Below, piece after piece: positions 44,202 to 53,218 of a stretch of 64,000 nt of DNA. Every line of letters starts with the position of its first letter. Position 1 is the first letter of the stretch. The stretch covers positions 1 through 64,000 of the forward strand of contig NZ_VRLV01000013.1 of the NCBI RefSeq assembly GCF_009760925.1. Reading direction: 5' to 3'. This stretch comes from Nonomuraea typhae (GTDB lineage: Bacteria > Actinomycetota > Actinomycetes > Streptosporangiales > Streptosporangiaceae). The notes under the pieces were generated by a model. The model worked only from the letters and a program-made list of their open reading frames with translations, had not been told where the DNA came from and did no database searches. Position numbers and translations under genes: made by a program.

Positions 44202-45596
44202 TTAAAGGCCGATCGCGGCTTCCGGCTGCATGAGGCGGCGGGCGGCCTCGGTGATGCTGCCCGACAGCGACGGGTACACCGCGAAGGTGTGGGCCAGCTG
44301 GTCCACGGTCAGGCGCTGCTGGACGGCCACCGAGACGGCCAGGATGAGTTCGGAGGCCCGGGGCGCCACCACGACGCCGCCCAGGACGATGCCGGTGTGC
44401 GGGCGGCAGAAGAGCTTGACGAAGCCGTCGTTGAAGCCCGACATCTTGGCCCGCGCGTTGGTGGCCAGCGGCAGCTTGACCACGTTCGCCTCGATCTCGC
44501 CGGCCTCGATGGACCTCTGGGCGACGCCGACGGCCGCGATCTCGGGGTCGGTGAAGATGTTGGAGGCGACGGTCGCCAGGCGCAGCGGCTGGACGGCCTC
44601 GCCGAGCGCGTGCCAGACGGCGATGCGGCCCTGCATGGCGGCGACCGAGGCGAGCATGAGCACGCCGGTGCAGTCGCCGGCCGCGTAGACGCCGGGCGCG
44701 GAGGTGCGCGAGACCTTGTCGACCTTGATGAAGCCGTTGCGGTCGAGCTGAACCCCGGCCTCGGCCAGGCCGATGCCGGTGGTGTTGGGGATCATGCCGA
44801 CGGTCATGAGCGCGTGGGAGCCCTCCGCCACGCGGCCGTCCTCCAGGGTGACCAGGACACCGTCGGCGGTGCGGGTGACCGAGGAGGCGCGCGAGCGGCC
44901 CATGACGTTCATGCCGCGCCTGCGGTAGACCTCTTCGAGCACTTCGGCGCCGTCGGCGTCCTCGTTGGGCATCATGCGGTCGCGGCTGGAGACGAGCGTC
45001 ACCTCACAGCCGAGCGAACGATAGGCGCCGGCGAACTCGGCTCCGGTGACACCGGAGCCGACGACGATGAGATGCTCGGGCAGCGTGTCGAGGTCGTAGA
45101 GCTGGCGCCAGGTGAGGATCCGCTCACCGTCGGGCTCGGCGCCCGGCAGGATGCGCGGCGTCGCCCCGGTGGCCACGAGCACGACGTCGGCCCGGATCGT
45201 CCGCTCACCGGCCTTGACGACCTGCGGGTCCACCAGCCGCCCGTGCGCCTTGATGATCTCCACGCCCTCGGCCGCCACGCGCGTTTCGATATCCATCGAC
45301 TGAGCCTGGGCCAGTTCTTTAACCCGCTTGTTGACCAGCGGAAGATCGACGTGCGCCACGCCGACGTCACCGTCGAGCCCACCGGTGAATCCGACGCCCA
45401 GCGAGGGCGCGTCCAGCAGCGCCTGCTTGCGCACAGAGGTCGCGATCAAGGTCTTGGACGGCACGCAGTCGGTGAGCACACAGGCGCCGCCTGGCCCGTC
45501 CTGCTCGACCATGGTGACGTCCGCGCCTAGCTGCGCCGCCACCAGAGCCGCCTCGTAGCCGCCTGGTCCGCCACCGATGATCACGATCCTAGTCAC
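44202..45596 (-). CDS. lpdA: LpdA-like NAD(P)H quinone reductase (flavoprotein disulfide reductase family)
   Basis: The product has about 464 aa. FAD-binding GGGPGGYEAA at the N-terminus, a second nucleotide site GSGVTGAEFAG, and YAAGDCTG near the C-terminus define the family. The pair CVLTDC (Cys-x4-Cys) is kept, whereas the His-Pro-Thr-Leu/Glu dyad of dihydrolipoamide dehydrogenases is replaced by YPSLSGS, so quinone reductase activity, as described for mycobacterial LpdA, fits better than lipoamide activity. The start is GTG 45596 (VTRIVIIGGG); ATG 45605 is possible. The next gene is divergent and, as in M. tuberculosis, is a gamma-glutamylcyclotransferase-like gene. Confidence 0.85.
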   Translation of the reverse strand: MTRIVIIGGGPGGYEAALVAAQLGADVTMVEQDGPGGACVLTDCVPSKTLIATSVRKQALLDAPSLGVGFTGGLDGDVGVAHVDLPLVNKRVKELAQAQSMDIETRVAAEGVEIIKAHGRLVDPQVVKAGERTIRADVVLVATGATPRILPGAEPDGERILTWRQLYDLDTLPEHLIVVGSGVTGAEFAGAYRSLGCEVTLVSSRDRMMPNEDADGAEVLEEVYRRRGMNVMGRSRASSVTRTADGVLVTLEDGRVAEGSHALMTVGMIPNTTGIGLAEAGVQLDRNGFIKVDKVSRTSAPGVYAAGDCTGVLMLASVAAMQGRIAVWHALGEAVQPLRLATVASNIFTDPEIAAVGVAQRSIEAGEIEANVVKLPLATNARAKMSGFNDGFVKLFCRPHTGIVLGGVVVAPRASELILAVSVAVQQRLTVDQLAHTFAVYPSLSGSITEAARRLMQPEAAIGL

Positions 45597-45653
45597 GTGT
45601 ACCATTCTTCCGCATCGCCGAAGCAGCGGGCGAACGGGGCGGGGCCGGGACGC

Positions 45654-45659
45654 TACGCT
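45654..45659 (+). promoter_or_regulatory. -10 element of a leaderless gene
   Basis: TACGCT lies 8 nt before the GTG at 45668, and no ribosome site exists. The transcript probably begins at the start codon. Confidence 0.5.
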
Positions 45660-45667
45660 TATCTGCT

Positions 45668-46099
45668 GTGCCTGTCTACGCCGCATACGGCAGCAACCTG
45701 GATTCGGGGCAGATGGCGTTGCGCGCGCCGCACTCACCGGTGCGGGGCGCCGGATGGCTGCAGGGCTGGCGCCTGACATTCGGCGGCGAGGACGCCCTGG
45801 CCACGATCGTCGAAGCCCCCGACGAGCACGTGTTCGTGGTGCTCTACGACGTGCCCGAGTTCGACGAATCCTCGCTGGACCAGTGGGAGGGCGCGGCCCG
45901 CGGGGTGTACCACAAGGTGCGGCTGCGGGTGCAGACGCTGGAGGGCGAGGTCGTCGCCTGGTTCTACGTCCTGGACGCCTACGAGGGCGGCCTGCCGGCG
46001 GCGCGTTACCTGGGTTCGCTGGCCGACGCGGCAGAGAAGGCAGGGGCCCCGGACGACTACGTGAAGGAACTACGCGGCCGCCCCTGCAAGGCCGACTAG
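45668..46099 (+). CDS. Gamma-glutamylcyclotransferase-like protein
   Basis: The 143-aa product has YAAYGSNLD at the N-terminus, the family substrate loop, and a glutamate in DESSLDQWEGA at the position of the catalytic acid. The fold releases 5-oxoproline from gamma-glutamyl peptides, but the true substrate of bacterial members is often unknown. GTG 45668 is likely leaderless. The neighbour pair lpdA/this gene is conserved in actinobacteria. Confidence 0.82.
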   Translation: MPVYAAYGSNLDSGQMALRAPHSPVRGAGWLQGWRLTFGGEDALATIVEAPDEHVFVVLYDVPEFDESSLDQWEGAARGVYHKVRLRVQTLEGEVVAWFYVLDAYEGGLPAARYLGSLADAAEKAGAPDDYVKELRGRPCKAD

Positions 46100-46455
46100 C
46101 TAAAGGCATGGTCTTACGCCGTCGCGCGCTTCGCGCGTGAGGGCTCCAGGCGTTCTTCCAGTCGAGCCAAGGCTCGACCCCTGGCGGTCCTTCGGGCGCC
46201 CTTCTTCAAGGGGCAAGCCCGGGTCAAGGCAGTTCGGCGGGGTCTGGGGGATATTGCAGACGTCCAGTGTGCCGGCAGGCCAGGCGGGGTCTACCGCAGA
46301 CGCGATCATGTCGTGCATATATCTGAACGGCGTGGTGCAGGCTGGGTTCCGTTCTCACGACCGTGTGAACGCTCGTCTCGGACTCGGCCGCTGCAGCTTC
46401 GTCCGCCTCGAGACGTCCGGTGGAGTACGTGCCCTTGGCCACCACCCGGCGCGCG
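46100..46455. other. 356-bp non-coding, hairpin-rich intergenic region
   Basis: No gene is seen. Several local stems occur: CGCGCG-ctt-CGCGCG near 46123-46137 and an 8-bp perfect stem gtcgagcc/ggctcgac (46161-46178) bracketed by ccagg and cctgg. C/G-rich runs follow around 46195-46230. The order of stems suggests a structured RNA or an intergenic repeat element, but it does not match tRNA, tmRNA, RNase P, 6S or SRP RNA that I know. Stop codons interrupt all frames except chance ones. Confidence 0.45.
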
Positions 46456-46489
46456 AAGCCCCCGGCACCTGCGCAGGTGCCGGGGGCTT
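46456..46489. terminator. Terminator, 17-bp perfect palindrome
   Basis: The 34-nt sequence 46456-46489 is a perfect inverted repeat with no loop spacer (aagcccccggcacctgc and its complement). It lies 7 nt beyond the stop of the minus-strand transporter gene and runs into TTT on the plus strand, so it can stop both directions. Confidence 0.87.
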
Positions 46490-46496
46490 TCTGGGG

Positions 46497-47801
46497 TCAG
46501 CGGAGTGGCTGGTCCTTGGTCTCCTTCAGGGCGAAGATGTAGACGAGCGTGGAGATCAGGGCCAGGGCCGACATGTACCACGGGAACAACCCGGGGTTCT
46601 TGGCGTCGATGAACGCGGTGCCGATGAGCGGTGCCGTACCGCCGAAGAGCGCGACCGTGAGCGAGTACGGGAAGCCCGCGCCCGCCGCCCGGACGTGGGT
46701 CGGGAACAGTTCGGAGTTGACCGCGGCCGAGACCGAGGTGAAGCAGCCCAGGAAGATCATGCCGAGGCATTGGATGAGCAGCAGGCTGGCGAAGGAGTTG
46801 GTCAGCATGCCCAGCAGGGGCACCGGCAGCAGGGTGAAGGCGACGCCGAAGGTGATCAGCATGGGCTTGCGGCCGATCCGGTCCGAGAGCATGCCGAGCA
46901 GCGGCTGCAGGATCATGAAGAACACGAGCGAGATCGTGCCCACGAGTTGCGATTCGGTCTTGTCGAACGTGACGGTGATCTGCGCGTAGTTGGGCAGGAA
47001 GGTGGTCCACGTGTAGTAGGCCACGGTGCCGGCGATCGTGATGCCGACGATGAGGGCGGCCTGCTTGGGGTAGTGGCGCAGGAAGTCGAAGAGACCGGGG
47101 CGTCGGGCCTTGCCTTCCTGGATCTCCTGGGCGACGTGTGAGGTCTCGTCGGCGCCCTTGCGGATCCACAGGCCCACGAGGCTGAGGACGGCGCCGATCA
47201 CGAAGGGGATGCGCCAGCCCCAGCTGTTCATGTCGGCTGTGACCAGCATGCTCCCCAGGCCGGTGGCCAGGCCCAACGCCAGGAGTTGGCCGATGGTGGT
47301 GCTGACGTACTGGAAGCTTGAGAACAGGCCGCGGCGGCCGGGCCCCGCCGACTCCACGAGGAAGGTGGTGGCGGCGGCGAACTCACCGCCGACCGACAGG
47401 CCCTGGATGAGGCGGCCGAGCGTGAAGATGATCGGGGCGAGGATGCCCGCGGCCTCGTACGTGGGGGTGATCGCCAGCAGCAGCGAGCCGGCGCCCATCA
47501 ACACGATGGTGAAGGTCATCGCGGCCTTGCGGCCGAACCGGTCGGCGAACGAGCCGACGAGCAGGCCGCCGAGGGGCCGCATGAAGAACCCCACGGCGAA
47601 GACGCTCCACGAGGCCAGCAAGGGCACAAGGGAGTTGTCGGCGGCCTTGGGGAAGACCGCGACGGAGAAATAGCCGGCCAGGGCAGCGTAGGCGTACCAG
47701 TCGTACCACTCGACGACGTTGCCGATGCTGGCTGCCACGAGCTGACGGACCCTGCTGCGGGGGATGCCGAGCGGCGACTCAGCGACCGATGAGGTTGCCA
47801 C
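46497..47801 (-). CDS. MHS-family MFS transporter (dicarboxylate/osmolyte type)
   Basis: The 434-aa product has 12 hydrophobic helices. The family signature GNVVEWYDWYAYA near residue 27, the loop DRFGRKAAM, and RLIQGLSVGGEF in helix 4 mark the metabolite:H+ symporters (KgtP, ProP, ShiA group). The substrate may be alpha-ketoglutarate, shikimate, proline/betaine or citrate; the sequence alone does not decide. It is divergent from a double AsnC/Lrp-type regulator, which probably controls it. Confidence 0.9.
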   Translation of the reverse strand: MATSSVAESPLGIPRSRVRQLVAASIGNVVEWYDWYAYAALAGYFSVAVFPKAADNSLVPLLASWSVFAVGFFMRPLGGLLVGSFADRFGRKAAMTFTIVLMGAGSLLLAITPTYEAAGILAPIIFTLGRLIQGLSVGGEFAAATTFLVESAGPGRRGLFSSFQYVSTTIGQLLALGLATGLGSMLVTADMNSWGWRIPFVIGAVLSLVGLWIRKGADETSHVAQEIQEGKARRPGLFDFLRHYPKQAALIVGITIAGTVAYYTWTTFLPNYAQITVTFDKTESQLVGTISLVFFMILQPLLGMLSDRIGRKPMLITFGVAFTLLPVPLLGMLTNSFASLLLIQCLGMIFLGCFTSVSAAVNSELFPTHVRAAGAGFPYSLTVALFGGTAPLIGTAFIDAKNPGLFPWYMSALALISTLVYIFALKETKDQPLR

Positions 47802-47911
47802 CAGGGGCTCCTTTGCTACATGTGCGATGGTGCCCTACTGTGCAAGTGCACGACCGAAATAGTCAAACCTCCTGAGATTTATTTACAAACCCGACATAGA
47901 AACGGTTCTCA
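47802..47911. promoter_or_regulatory. Divergent promoter of transporter and Lrp/AsnC regulator
   Basis: The 110-bp gap contains an AT-rich core (tgagatttatttacaaacccg, 47872-47892). On the minus strand TTGACT (47868-47863) is a plausible -35 for the transporter gene. The location suits binding by the divergently encoded AsnC-type protein. Confidence 0.5.
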
Positions 47912-48889
47912 GTGGACGTTCTCGACCGACGGTTGATCGCAGCCCTGCAGGTCAGCCCGCGTGCGTCTTGGGGCGAGATCGCCCGGGTGATAGGTGAGCA
48001 CGAACGTACGGTCGCCCGCAGGCTCCAGCGCACCATCGGCGAGGGCCTGCTCCGGGTCACCGCGATCTACGACGACCTGCGCACCGGACACGGCCGTCCG
48101 GTCCATCTCCATGTTCAGGTACGGCCCGGCGCATCGGCCAAGGTCGCGGCGGCACTGAGCGAACGCCGGGACACCCGATCGGTCTACTCGCTGACCGGCG
48201 AGGCCGATCTGGGCGCCGAACTGGTCGCCCCGACCAGGGAGATCCTGCACGAGATCGTCACCTCCGAGATCACCGAGATCGAGGGCGTCCTGCAGACGCG
48301 GACCCAGGTCGTGCTGCACACGTTCACCACCGTGGCCGAGTGGCACGCGCCCTTCCTCACCCCGGAGGAGGTCGCCGAGCTGCGCCCCGTCTACCCTGAG
48401 GAGCCGCTGCCCGACCAGGACGGCCTGTCCCCGCTGGAGGAGGAGATCGCCGAACTCCTCGTCGCCGACGGCCGGATCGCCTTCACCGCGATCGCCGAGC
48501 GGCTGGACGTCTCGCTGCCGACGGCCCGCCGCCGCGTCTGCTCGCTGCTGGACCGCCGGCTCATGCGCCCCCGCGCCGAGATCGAGCCCGCGCTGCTCGG
48601 CCTGGAGGTCGAGGCGCAGATCTGGCTGAAGGTGCGCCCGCACGGGCTCGACGTGGTCGGGCAGACGCTGGCCGCCCACCCCGACGTGCGCTACTGCGCG
48701 GCCACCTCGGGCACCCACTCGGTCATCGTCCAGGTCGTCGCGGCGCACGAGGCCGACCTCTACCGTTTTCTCACCCACGTCGTCGGCCCGATCGACGACG
48801 TCACCGACGTCAACGTCACCCTGATCACCCGCGCCCACAAGCGCGGCCACCTGCGCAAGTCCGGTCTGCTGACATTGGAGAGAACGTGA
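47912..48889 (+). CDS. Double-domain Lrp/AsnC-family transcriptional regulator
   Basis: The 325-aa product contains two AsnC units. Each begins with a winged helix-turn-helix (residues 1-45 DRRLIAALQVSPRASWGEIA, and about 170-215 LLVADGRIAFTAIAERLDVS) followed by a ligand-binding RAM-like ferredoxin fold. Such fused regulators occur in actinobacteria. GTG 47912 opens the gene, with no strong ribosome site. Divergence from the MHS transporter suggests amino-acid or organic-acid dependent control of it and autoregulation. Confidence 0.85.
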   Translation: MDVLDRRLIAALQVSPRASWGEIARVIGEHERTVARRLQRTIGEGLLRVTAIYDDLRTGHGRPVHLHVQVRPGASAKVAAALSERRDTRSVYSLTGEADLGAELVAPTREILHEIVTSEITEIEGVLQTRTQVVLHTFTTVAEWHAPFLTPEEVAELRPVYPEEPLPDQDGLSPLEEEIAELLVADGRIAFTAIAERLDVSLPTARRRVCSLLDRRLMRPRAEIEPALLGLEVEAQIWLKVRPHGLDVVGQTLAAHPDVRYCAATSGTHSVIVQVVAAHEADLYRFLTHVVGPIDDVTDVNVTLITRAHKRGHLRKSGLLTLERT

Positions 48890-48995
48890 CCTCCTCCCCT
48901 CGGCGGCATCCTGTCCGCGAGCGCTCCTCGCCCTGCTCCGCAGGTGTTTCATGTCCGTCCCGGCCTGAAAGCCGGTATTCACGAATGGAGTCCTG

Positions 48996-50300
48996 ATGAC
49001 GCCCGCCGAGAACGAAGTAGCCGACCTGTGTGTGGAGCTCATCCGCGTCGACAGCAGCAACTACGGTGACGGCAGCGGGCCGGGTGAGCGGGCCGCCGCC
49101 GAAGTGGTGATGGCCCGGCTGGACGAGGTCGGCATCGAGACGACCTACGTCGAGAGCGAGCCCGGCCGCGGCAACGTCGTCACGCGGGTCGAGGGCAGCG
49201 ACCCGAGCCTGCCCGCGCTGCTGGTTCACGGTCACCTGGACGTCGTGCCCGCCAATGCCGCCGACTGGACGGTGGACCCGTTCGCCGGTGAGATCCGCGA
49301 CGGGTACATCTGGGGCCGTGGCGCCGTGGACATGAAGGACATGGACGCGATGATGCTGGCCGTACTGCGCCAGATGAAGCGCGAGGGCAGGAAGCCCAAG
49401 CGGGACATCGTCTTCGCGTGGGTGGCCGACGAGGAGGCCGGCGGCGTCTACGGCGCCAAGTACCTGACCGCCCACCACCCCGAGCTGTTCGAGGGCGTGA
49501 CGGAGTCGATCAGCGAGGTCGGCGGCTACTCGCTGGAGGTGGACCCGTCGCTGCGGCTCTACCTCATCGAGACCGCCCAGAAGGGCCTGGCCTGGATGAA
49601 GCTGATCGCCGACGGCACCGCCGGGCACGGCTCCATGCTGAACTCCGACAACGCGGTCACCGAGGTGGCCAAGGCGGTGGCCAGGATCGGCGCCCACGAG
49701 TGGCCGATCACGCTGACGCCGACCGTGCGGACGTTCCTCACCGAGGTGGCCGACGCCTTCCAGATCCCGTTCGACCCCCAGAACCCGCAGAACGTGCTCG
49801 ACAAGATCGGGCCGCTGGTGCGCTTCGTCGGCGCCACGCTGAGCCACACGTCCAACCCGACGCAGCTCGACGCCGGCTACAAGTCGAACGTCATCCCCGG
49901 CCAGGCCACCGCCGTGGTCGACGGGCGCTTCCTGCCCGGGCACGAGGAGGACTTCTTCAAGACCATCGACTCGCTGATCGGCGAGAAGGTGCGGCGCGAG
50001 TTCGTGCACCACGACATCGCGCTGGAGACCACCTTCGACGGGGCGCTGGTCGAGTCGATGATCGCGGCGCTGAAGGCCGAGGACCCGACCGCGCGGGCGG
50101 TGCCGTACTGCATGTCGGGCGGAACCGACAACAAGACCTTCTTCGCGGACCTGAACATCCGGGGCTTCGGGTTCGTGCCGCTGCGCCTGCCCAAGGACAT
50201 GGACTTCGCCTCGATGTTCCACGGTGTGGACGAGCGGGTGCCGGTCGAGGCGCTGCAGTTCGGTGTGAGGGTGCTCGACAGGCTGCTCCTAAACTACTGA
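48996..50300 (+). CDS. M20-family metallopeptidase / amidohydrolase
   Basis: In the 434-aa product the metal ligands are visible: HGHLDVVPA (His, Asp), GRGAVDMKD (bridging Asp) and DEEAGG (catalytic Glu pair). A His near the end (ASMFHGVDERV) completes the site. A lid domain is inserted in the middle (GTAGHGSM). Relatives include ArgE, DapE and carboxypeptidase G2. The sequence fits the Cys-Gly or acyl-amino-acid hydrolase group, but the substrate is unknown. It precedes deoD-like and pmm genes. Confidence 0.9.
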   Translation: MTPAENEVADLCVELIRVDSSNYGDGSGPGERAAAEVVMARLDEVGIETTYVESEPGRGNVVTRVEGSDPSLPALLVHGHLDVVPANAADWTVDPFAGEIRDGYIWGRGAVDMKDMDAMMLAVLRQMKREGRKPKRDIVFAWVADEEAGGVYGAKYLTAHHPELFEGVTESISEVGGYSLEVDPSLRLYLIETAQKGLAWMKLIADGTAGHGSMLNSDNAVTEVAKAVARIGAHEWPITLTPTVRTFLTEVADAFQIPFDPQNPQNVLDKIGPLVRFVGATLSHTSNPTQLDAGYKSNVIPGQATAVVDGRFLPGHEEDFFKTIDSLIGEKVRREFVHHDIALETTFDGALVESMIAALKAEDPTARAVPYCMSGGTDNKTFFADLNIRGFGFVPLRLPKDMDFASMFHGVDERVPVEALQFGVRVLDRLLLNY

Positions 50301-50301
50301 G

Positions 50302-51105
50302 GTGAGCAACGACGCCTACACCCTGGCACAAGACGCCGCCGCCGCGCTGAAGGGCGCGGCGGGGGTCGACACCTTCGACGTGGCCCTGGTCATGGGCTCC
50401 GGCTGGGTTCCGGCCGCCGACGCCCTCGGGCAGACCGTCGCCGAGGTGCCCTTCACCGACCTGCCCGGTTTCGCGCCACCCGCGGTGGCCGGGCACGGCG
50501 GCAAGATCCGCGTGGTGCGCACCGGCGCGGGACGCCACGCGCTGATCCTGCTCGGCCGTACGCACCTGTACGAGGGGCGGCCGGTCGACAAGGTGGTCCA
50601 CGGCATCCGGACGGCCGCCGCCGCCGGGGTGAGGGCGGTCGTGCTCACCAACGCCGCCGGCGGCCTGCGCCCCGAGACGCAGAACGTCGGCGACCCGGTC
50701 CTGATCAGCGACCACATCAACATGACCGGCGCGAATCCGCTGACCGGCACGACCTTCCTCGACCTGACCGAGGTCTACAGCAAGCGGCTGCGCGCGCTGG
50801 TGCGCGCGGCCGACCCGTCGATCGCCGAGGGCGTCTACTGCGCCTTCCGCGGCCCGACCTACGAGACGCCCGCCGAGATCCGCATGCTGCGCACGCTCGG
50901 CGGCGACCTGATCGGCATGTCCACGGTCCTGGAGGCGATCGCCGCCCGCGAGGCCGGCCTCGAAGTGCTCGGCATCTCGCTGGTCACCAACCCCGGCGCG
51001 GGGCTGGTCGGCGAGCCGCTCAACCACGAGGAGGTCCTCGAGGTGGGCAAGGCCACCGCGGCGCGCATGGGCGGGCTGCTGGCCAAGGTGGTCGACGGCC
51101 TGTGA
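50302..51105 (+). CDS. deoD: Purine nucleoside phosphorylase
   Basis: The 267-aa product is a trimeric-type PNP. GHGGKIRVV, LGRTHLYEG, TNAAGGL and TYETPAEIRML mark the active site, with Asn in SLVTNPGAG binding the base. It splits (deoxy)inosine or guanosine with phosphate into base and (deoxy)ribose-1-phosphate. GTG 50302 comes 1 nt after the previous stop and its own stop overlaps the next GTG, so the M20, PNP and mutase genes form one transcript. Together with adenosine deaminase (62456) this completes purine nucleoside salvage. Confidence 0.93.
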   Translation: MSNDAYTLAQDAAAALKGAAGVDTFDVALVMGSGWVPAADALGQTVAEVPFTDLPGFAPPAVAGHGGKIRVVRTGAGRHALILLGRTHLYEGRPVDKVVHGIRTAAAAGVRAVVLTNAAGGLRPETQNVGDPVLISDHINMTGANPLTGTTFLDLTEVYSKRLRALVRAADPSIAEGVYCAFRGPTYETPAEIRMLRTLGGDLIGMSTVLEAIAAREAGLEVLGISLVTNPGAGLVGEPLNHEEVLEVGKATAARMGGLLAKVVDGL

Positions 51106-52751
51106 GCGACCTGCTGAAGCAGGCCCGCGAGTGGCTGGCCCAGGACCCCGACCCCGACACCCGCACCGAGCTGTCCGACCTCATCGAGCGCGCCGACCTC
51201 GACACACTGCGCGAGCGGTTCGGGGCGAAGCTCGAGTTCGGTACGGCGGGGCTGCGCGGTGAGCTGGGTGCCGGGCCCAACCGGATGAACCGGGTCACCG
51301 TCATGCGGGCGGCCGCCGGCCTGGCCGAGGTGCTGGGGCCCGGCAAGCACGTGGTGATCGGGTACGACGCCAGGTACAAGTCCGACGTGTTCGCCAGGGA
51401 CACGGCCGCGGTGCTGACCGGGGCCGGGATCCACGCGTCGCTGCTGCCCAGGGCGCTGCCCACGCCGGTGCTGGCCTTCGCCGTGCGCCACCTGGGGGCC
51501 GACGCCGGGGTCACCGTCACGGCCAGCCACAATCCGCCTCGGGACAATGGGTACAAGGTGTACTGGGGCGACGGGTCGCAGATCGTGCCGCCGGTCGACG
51601 GGCAGATCTCGGCGGCCATCGACGGCGTGGGGCGGGTGGACGAACTGCCGCTGGGCGCACCGGTGTCCGCCACGACGGCCGGCTCCTTCACCGAGCTGGG
51701 TGAGGACATCCTCGACGACTACATCGAGGCGGTCACCGCGCTGCCGCTGGGACGGGCGCGCACGCTGAAGGTGGCCTACACGCCGCTGCACGGCGTCGGG
51801 GCCGGCACGCTGACCGGCGCCTTCCTGGCGGCCGGGTTCGCCAGCCCGATGGCGGTCGAGGAGCAGCGCAACCCCGATCCGGCCTTCCCGACCGTGGCCT
51901 TCCCCAATCCGGAAGAGCCCGGGGCGATGGACCTGGCGCTCGCGCTCGGGACCAAGATCGGCGCGGATGTGGTGCTGGCCAACGACCCCGACGCCGACCG
52001 GTGCGCCGTGGGCGTCCCGCAGCGTGACGGCACGTGGCGCATGCTGACCGGTGACGAGGTGGGCGCGCTGCTCGGCGAGTACGTGATCGCCAACACCGGC
52101 GGCGACCGGCTCGTGGCCACCACGATCGTCTCTTCCTCGCTGCTGGGCAGGATCGCCGCGGCGCACGGGGTGCGCTACACCGAGACGCTGACCGGATTCA
52201 AGTGGATCATGCGGGCCGGTGAGGGGCTGGTCTTCGGGTATGAGGAGGCGCTGGGCTACAGCGTGGGCTCCGATGCCGGGCTGCCGGTTCACGACAAGGA
52301 CGGGATCGGGGCGGCGCTGACCATCGCGGCGATCGCGGCCGAGGCCAAGCGGGCCGGCCGTACCCTGCTCGACCTGCTCGACGACCAGGCGCGGCGGTAC
52401 GGCGTGCACGCCACCTCGCAGCTGTCGGTGCGCGTGCAGGACCTTTCCCTCATCGCCGACGCGATGGCGCGGCTGCGTGCCGAGCCCGCGAAGGAGCTCG
52501 GCGGGCGGGCGGTCGAGGGCATCGACGACCTGGCCAAGGGCGAGGGCGGGCTGCCGCCGACCGACGGGCTGCGGTACCGCCTGGCCGGGGGTGCGCGGGT
52601 GGTCGTGCGGCCGTCGGGGACCGAGCCGAAGCTCAAGTGCTACCTCGAAGTGGTGGTGCCGGTCACGGGCGAGGTGGCCGAGGCCAGGGCGCTGGCCGCC
52701 GAAGGGCTGGCCGCCCTGACCTCGGACCTCGAGGTCACGCTGGGTCTTTGA
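51102..52751 (+). CDS. pmmB: Phosphohexomutase/phosphopentomutase (PgmB/PmmB-type)
   Basis: The 549-aa product has all four alpha-D-phosphohexomutase motifs: TASHNPP (phosphoserine), DPDADRC (metal), GYEEALGY (sugar) and RPSGTEPK (phosphate). Full-length size and position after PNP match the mycobacterial pmmB, where a role in converting (deoxy)ribose-1-phosphate to the 5-phosphate is likely. Its 3' end overlaps the convergent GyrI-like gene by 17 nt. Confidence 0.92.
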   Translation: MSDLLKQAREWLAQDPDPDTRTELSDLIERADLDTLRERFGAKLEFGTAGLRGELGAGPNRMNRVTVMRAAAGLAEVLGPGKHVVIGYDARYKSDVFARDTAAVLTGAGIHASLLPRALPTPVLAFAVRHLGADAGVTVTASHNPPRDNGYKVYWGDGSQIVPPVDGQISAAIDGVGRVDELPLGAPVSATTAGSFTELGEDILDDYIEAVTALPLGRARTLKVAYTPLHGVGAGTLTGAFLAAGFASPMAVEEQRNPDPAFPTVAFPNPEEPGAMDLALALGTKIGADVVLANDPDADRCAVGVPQRDGTWRMLTGDEVGALLGEYVIANTGGDRLVATTIVSSSLLGRIAAAHGVRYTETLTGFKWIMRAGEGLVFGYEEALGYSVGSDAGLPVHDKDGIGAALTIAAIAAEAKRAGRTLLDLLDDQARRYGVHATSQLSVRVQDLSLIADAMARLRAEPAKELGGRAVEGIDDLAKGEGGLPPTDGLRYRLAGGARVVVRPSGTEPKLKCYLEVVVPVTGEVAEARALAAEGLAALTSDLEVTLGL

Positions 52752-53214
52752 GGCGGAACTGCAGCTCGATCTCCCACTTGTTCATGTCCGGCTCCTCGGC
52801 CGGGTTGGTGTGGTAGATCTCCAGGCGGCTGCCCCAGTGCTCGCCGTCGGCCTCCTCGCTCATGTCGAAGTCGAGGCCGGAGGTGGCGTGCAGCTTCTCG
52901 ATGACCGGGAGGAGCTGGTCGGGGTGGCCGACATGGCGGACGCTGGCGTAGCGGCCGGCGGGGAGGGTGGCGGCGACGATGTCGCCCTCCCCCTCGACCG
53001 GCTCGGCCACCGGCACTCCTGCCTCCACGTCCAGATCGCCTTCCATGTCGATCACATGGAAGCGGAAGAACGGCGCGCCGGCCATCGCGGCGCCCCGGGC
53101 GACCAGCCAGCCGTAGATCTCCGGGATGCGGTCGGCGACCACGCCGAACGTGGTCATCGTGATGGTCTTGCGGACGGCGACATAGTGGCGCTCGGGAAAT
53201 TCGATGATGTCCAT
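52735..53214 (-). CDS. Stand-alone GyrI-like effector-binding protein
   Basis: This 159-aa protein has the AraC/GyrI small-molecule binding fold. The N-terminal ERHYVAVRKT, the central RFHV...DLDVEAGVPV, and AATLPAGRYASVRHVG are characteristic. It has no DNA-binding domain. It ends the MerR-sigma-GyrI operon, whose first gene also carries a GyrI-like domain. It may bind toxic or signalling small molecules. Confidence 0.85.
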   Translation of the reverse strand: MDIIEFPERHYVAVRKTITMTTFGVVADRIPEIYGWLVARGAAMAGAPFFRFHVIDMEGDLDVEAGVPVAEPVEGEGDIVAATLPAGRYASVRHVGHPDQLLPVIEKLHATSGLDFDMSEEADGEHWGSRLEIYHTNPAEEPDMNKWEIELQFRLKDPA

Positions 53215-53218
53215 GCTC

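Noticed and set aside
46100..46455. tRNA, tmRNA, RNase P or SRP RNA
   Set aside because: No cloverleaf, T-loop or other hallmark sequences could be found; stems are short and unordered.
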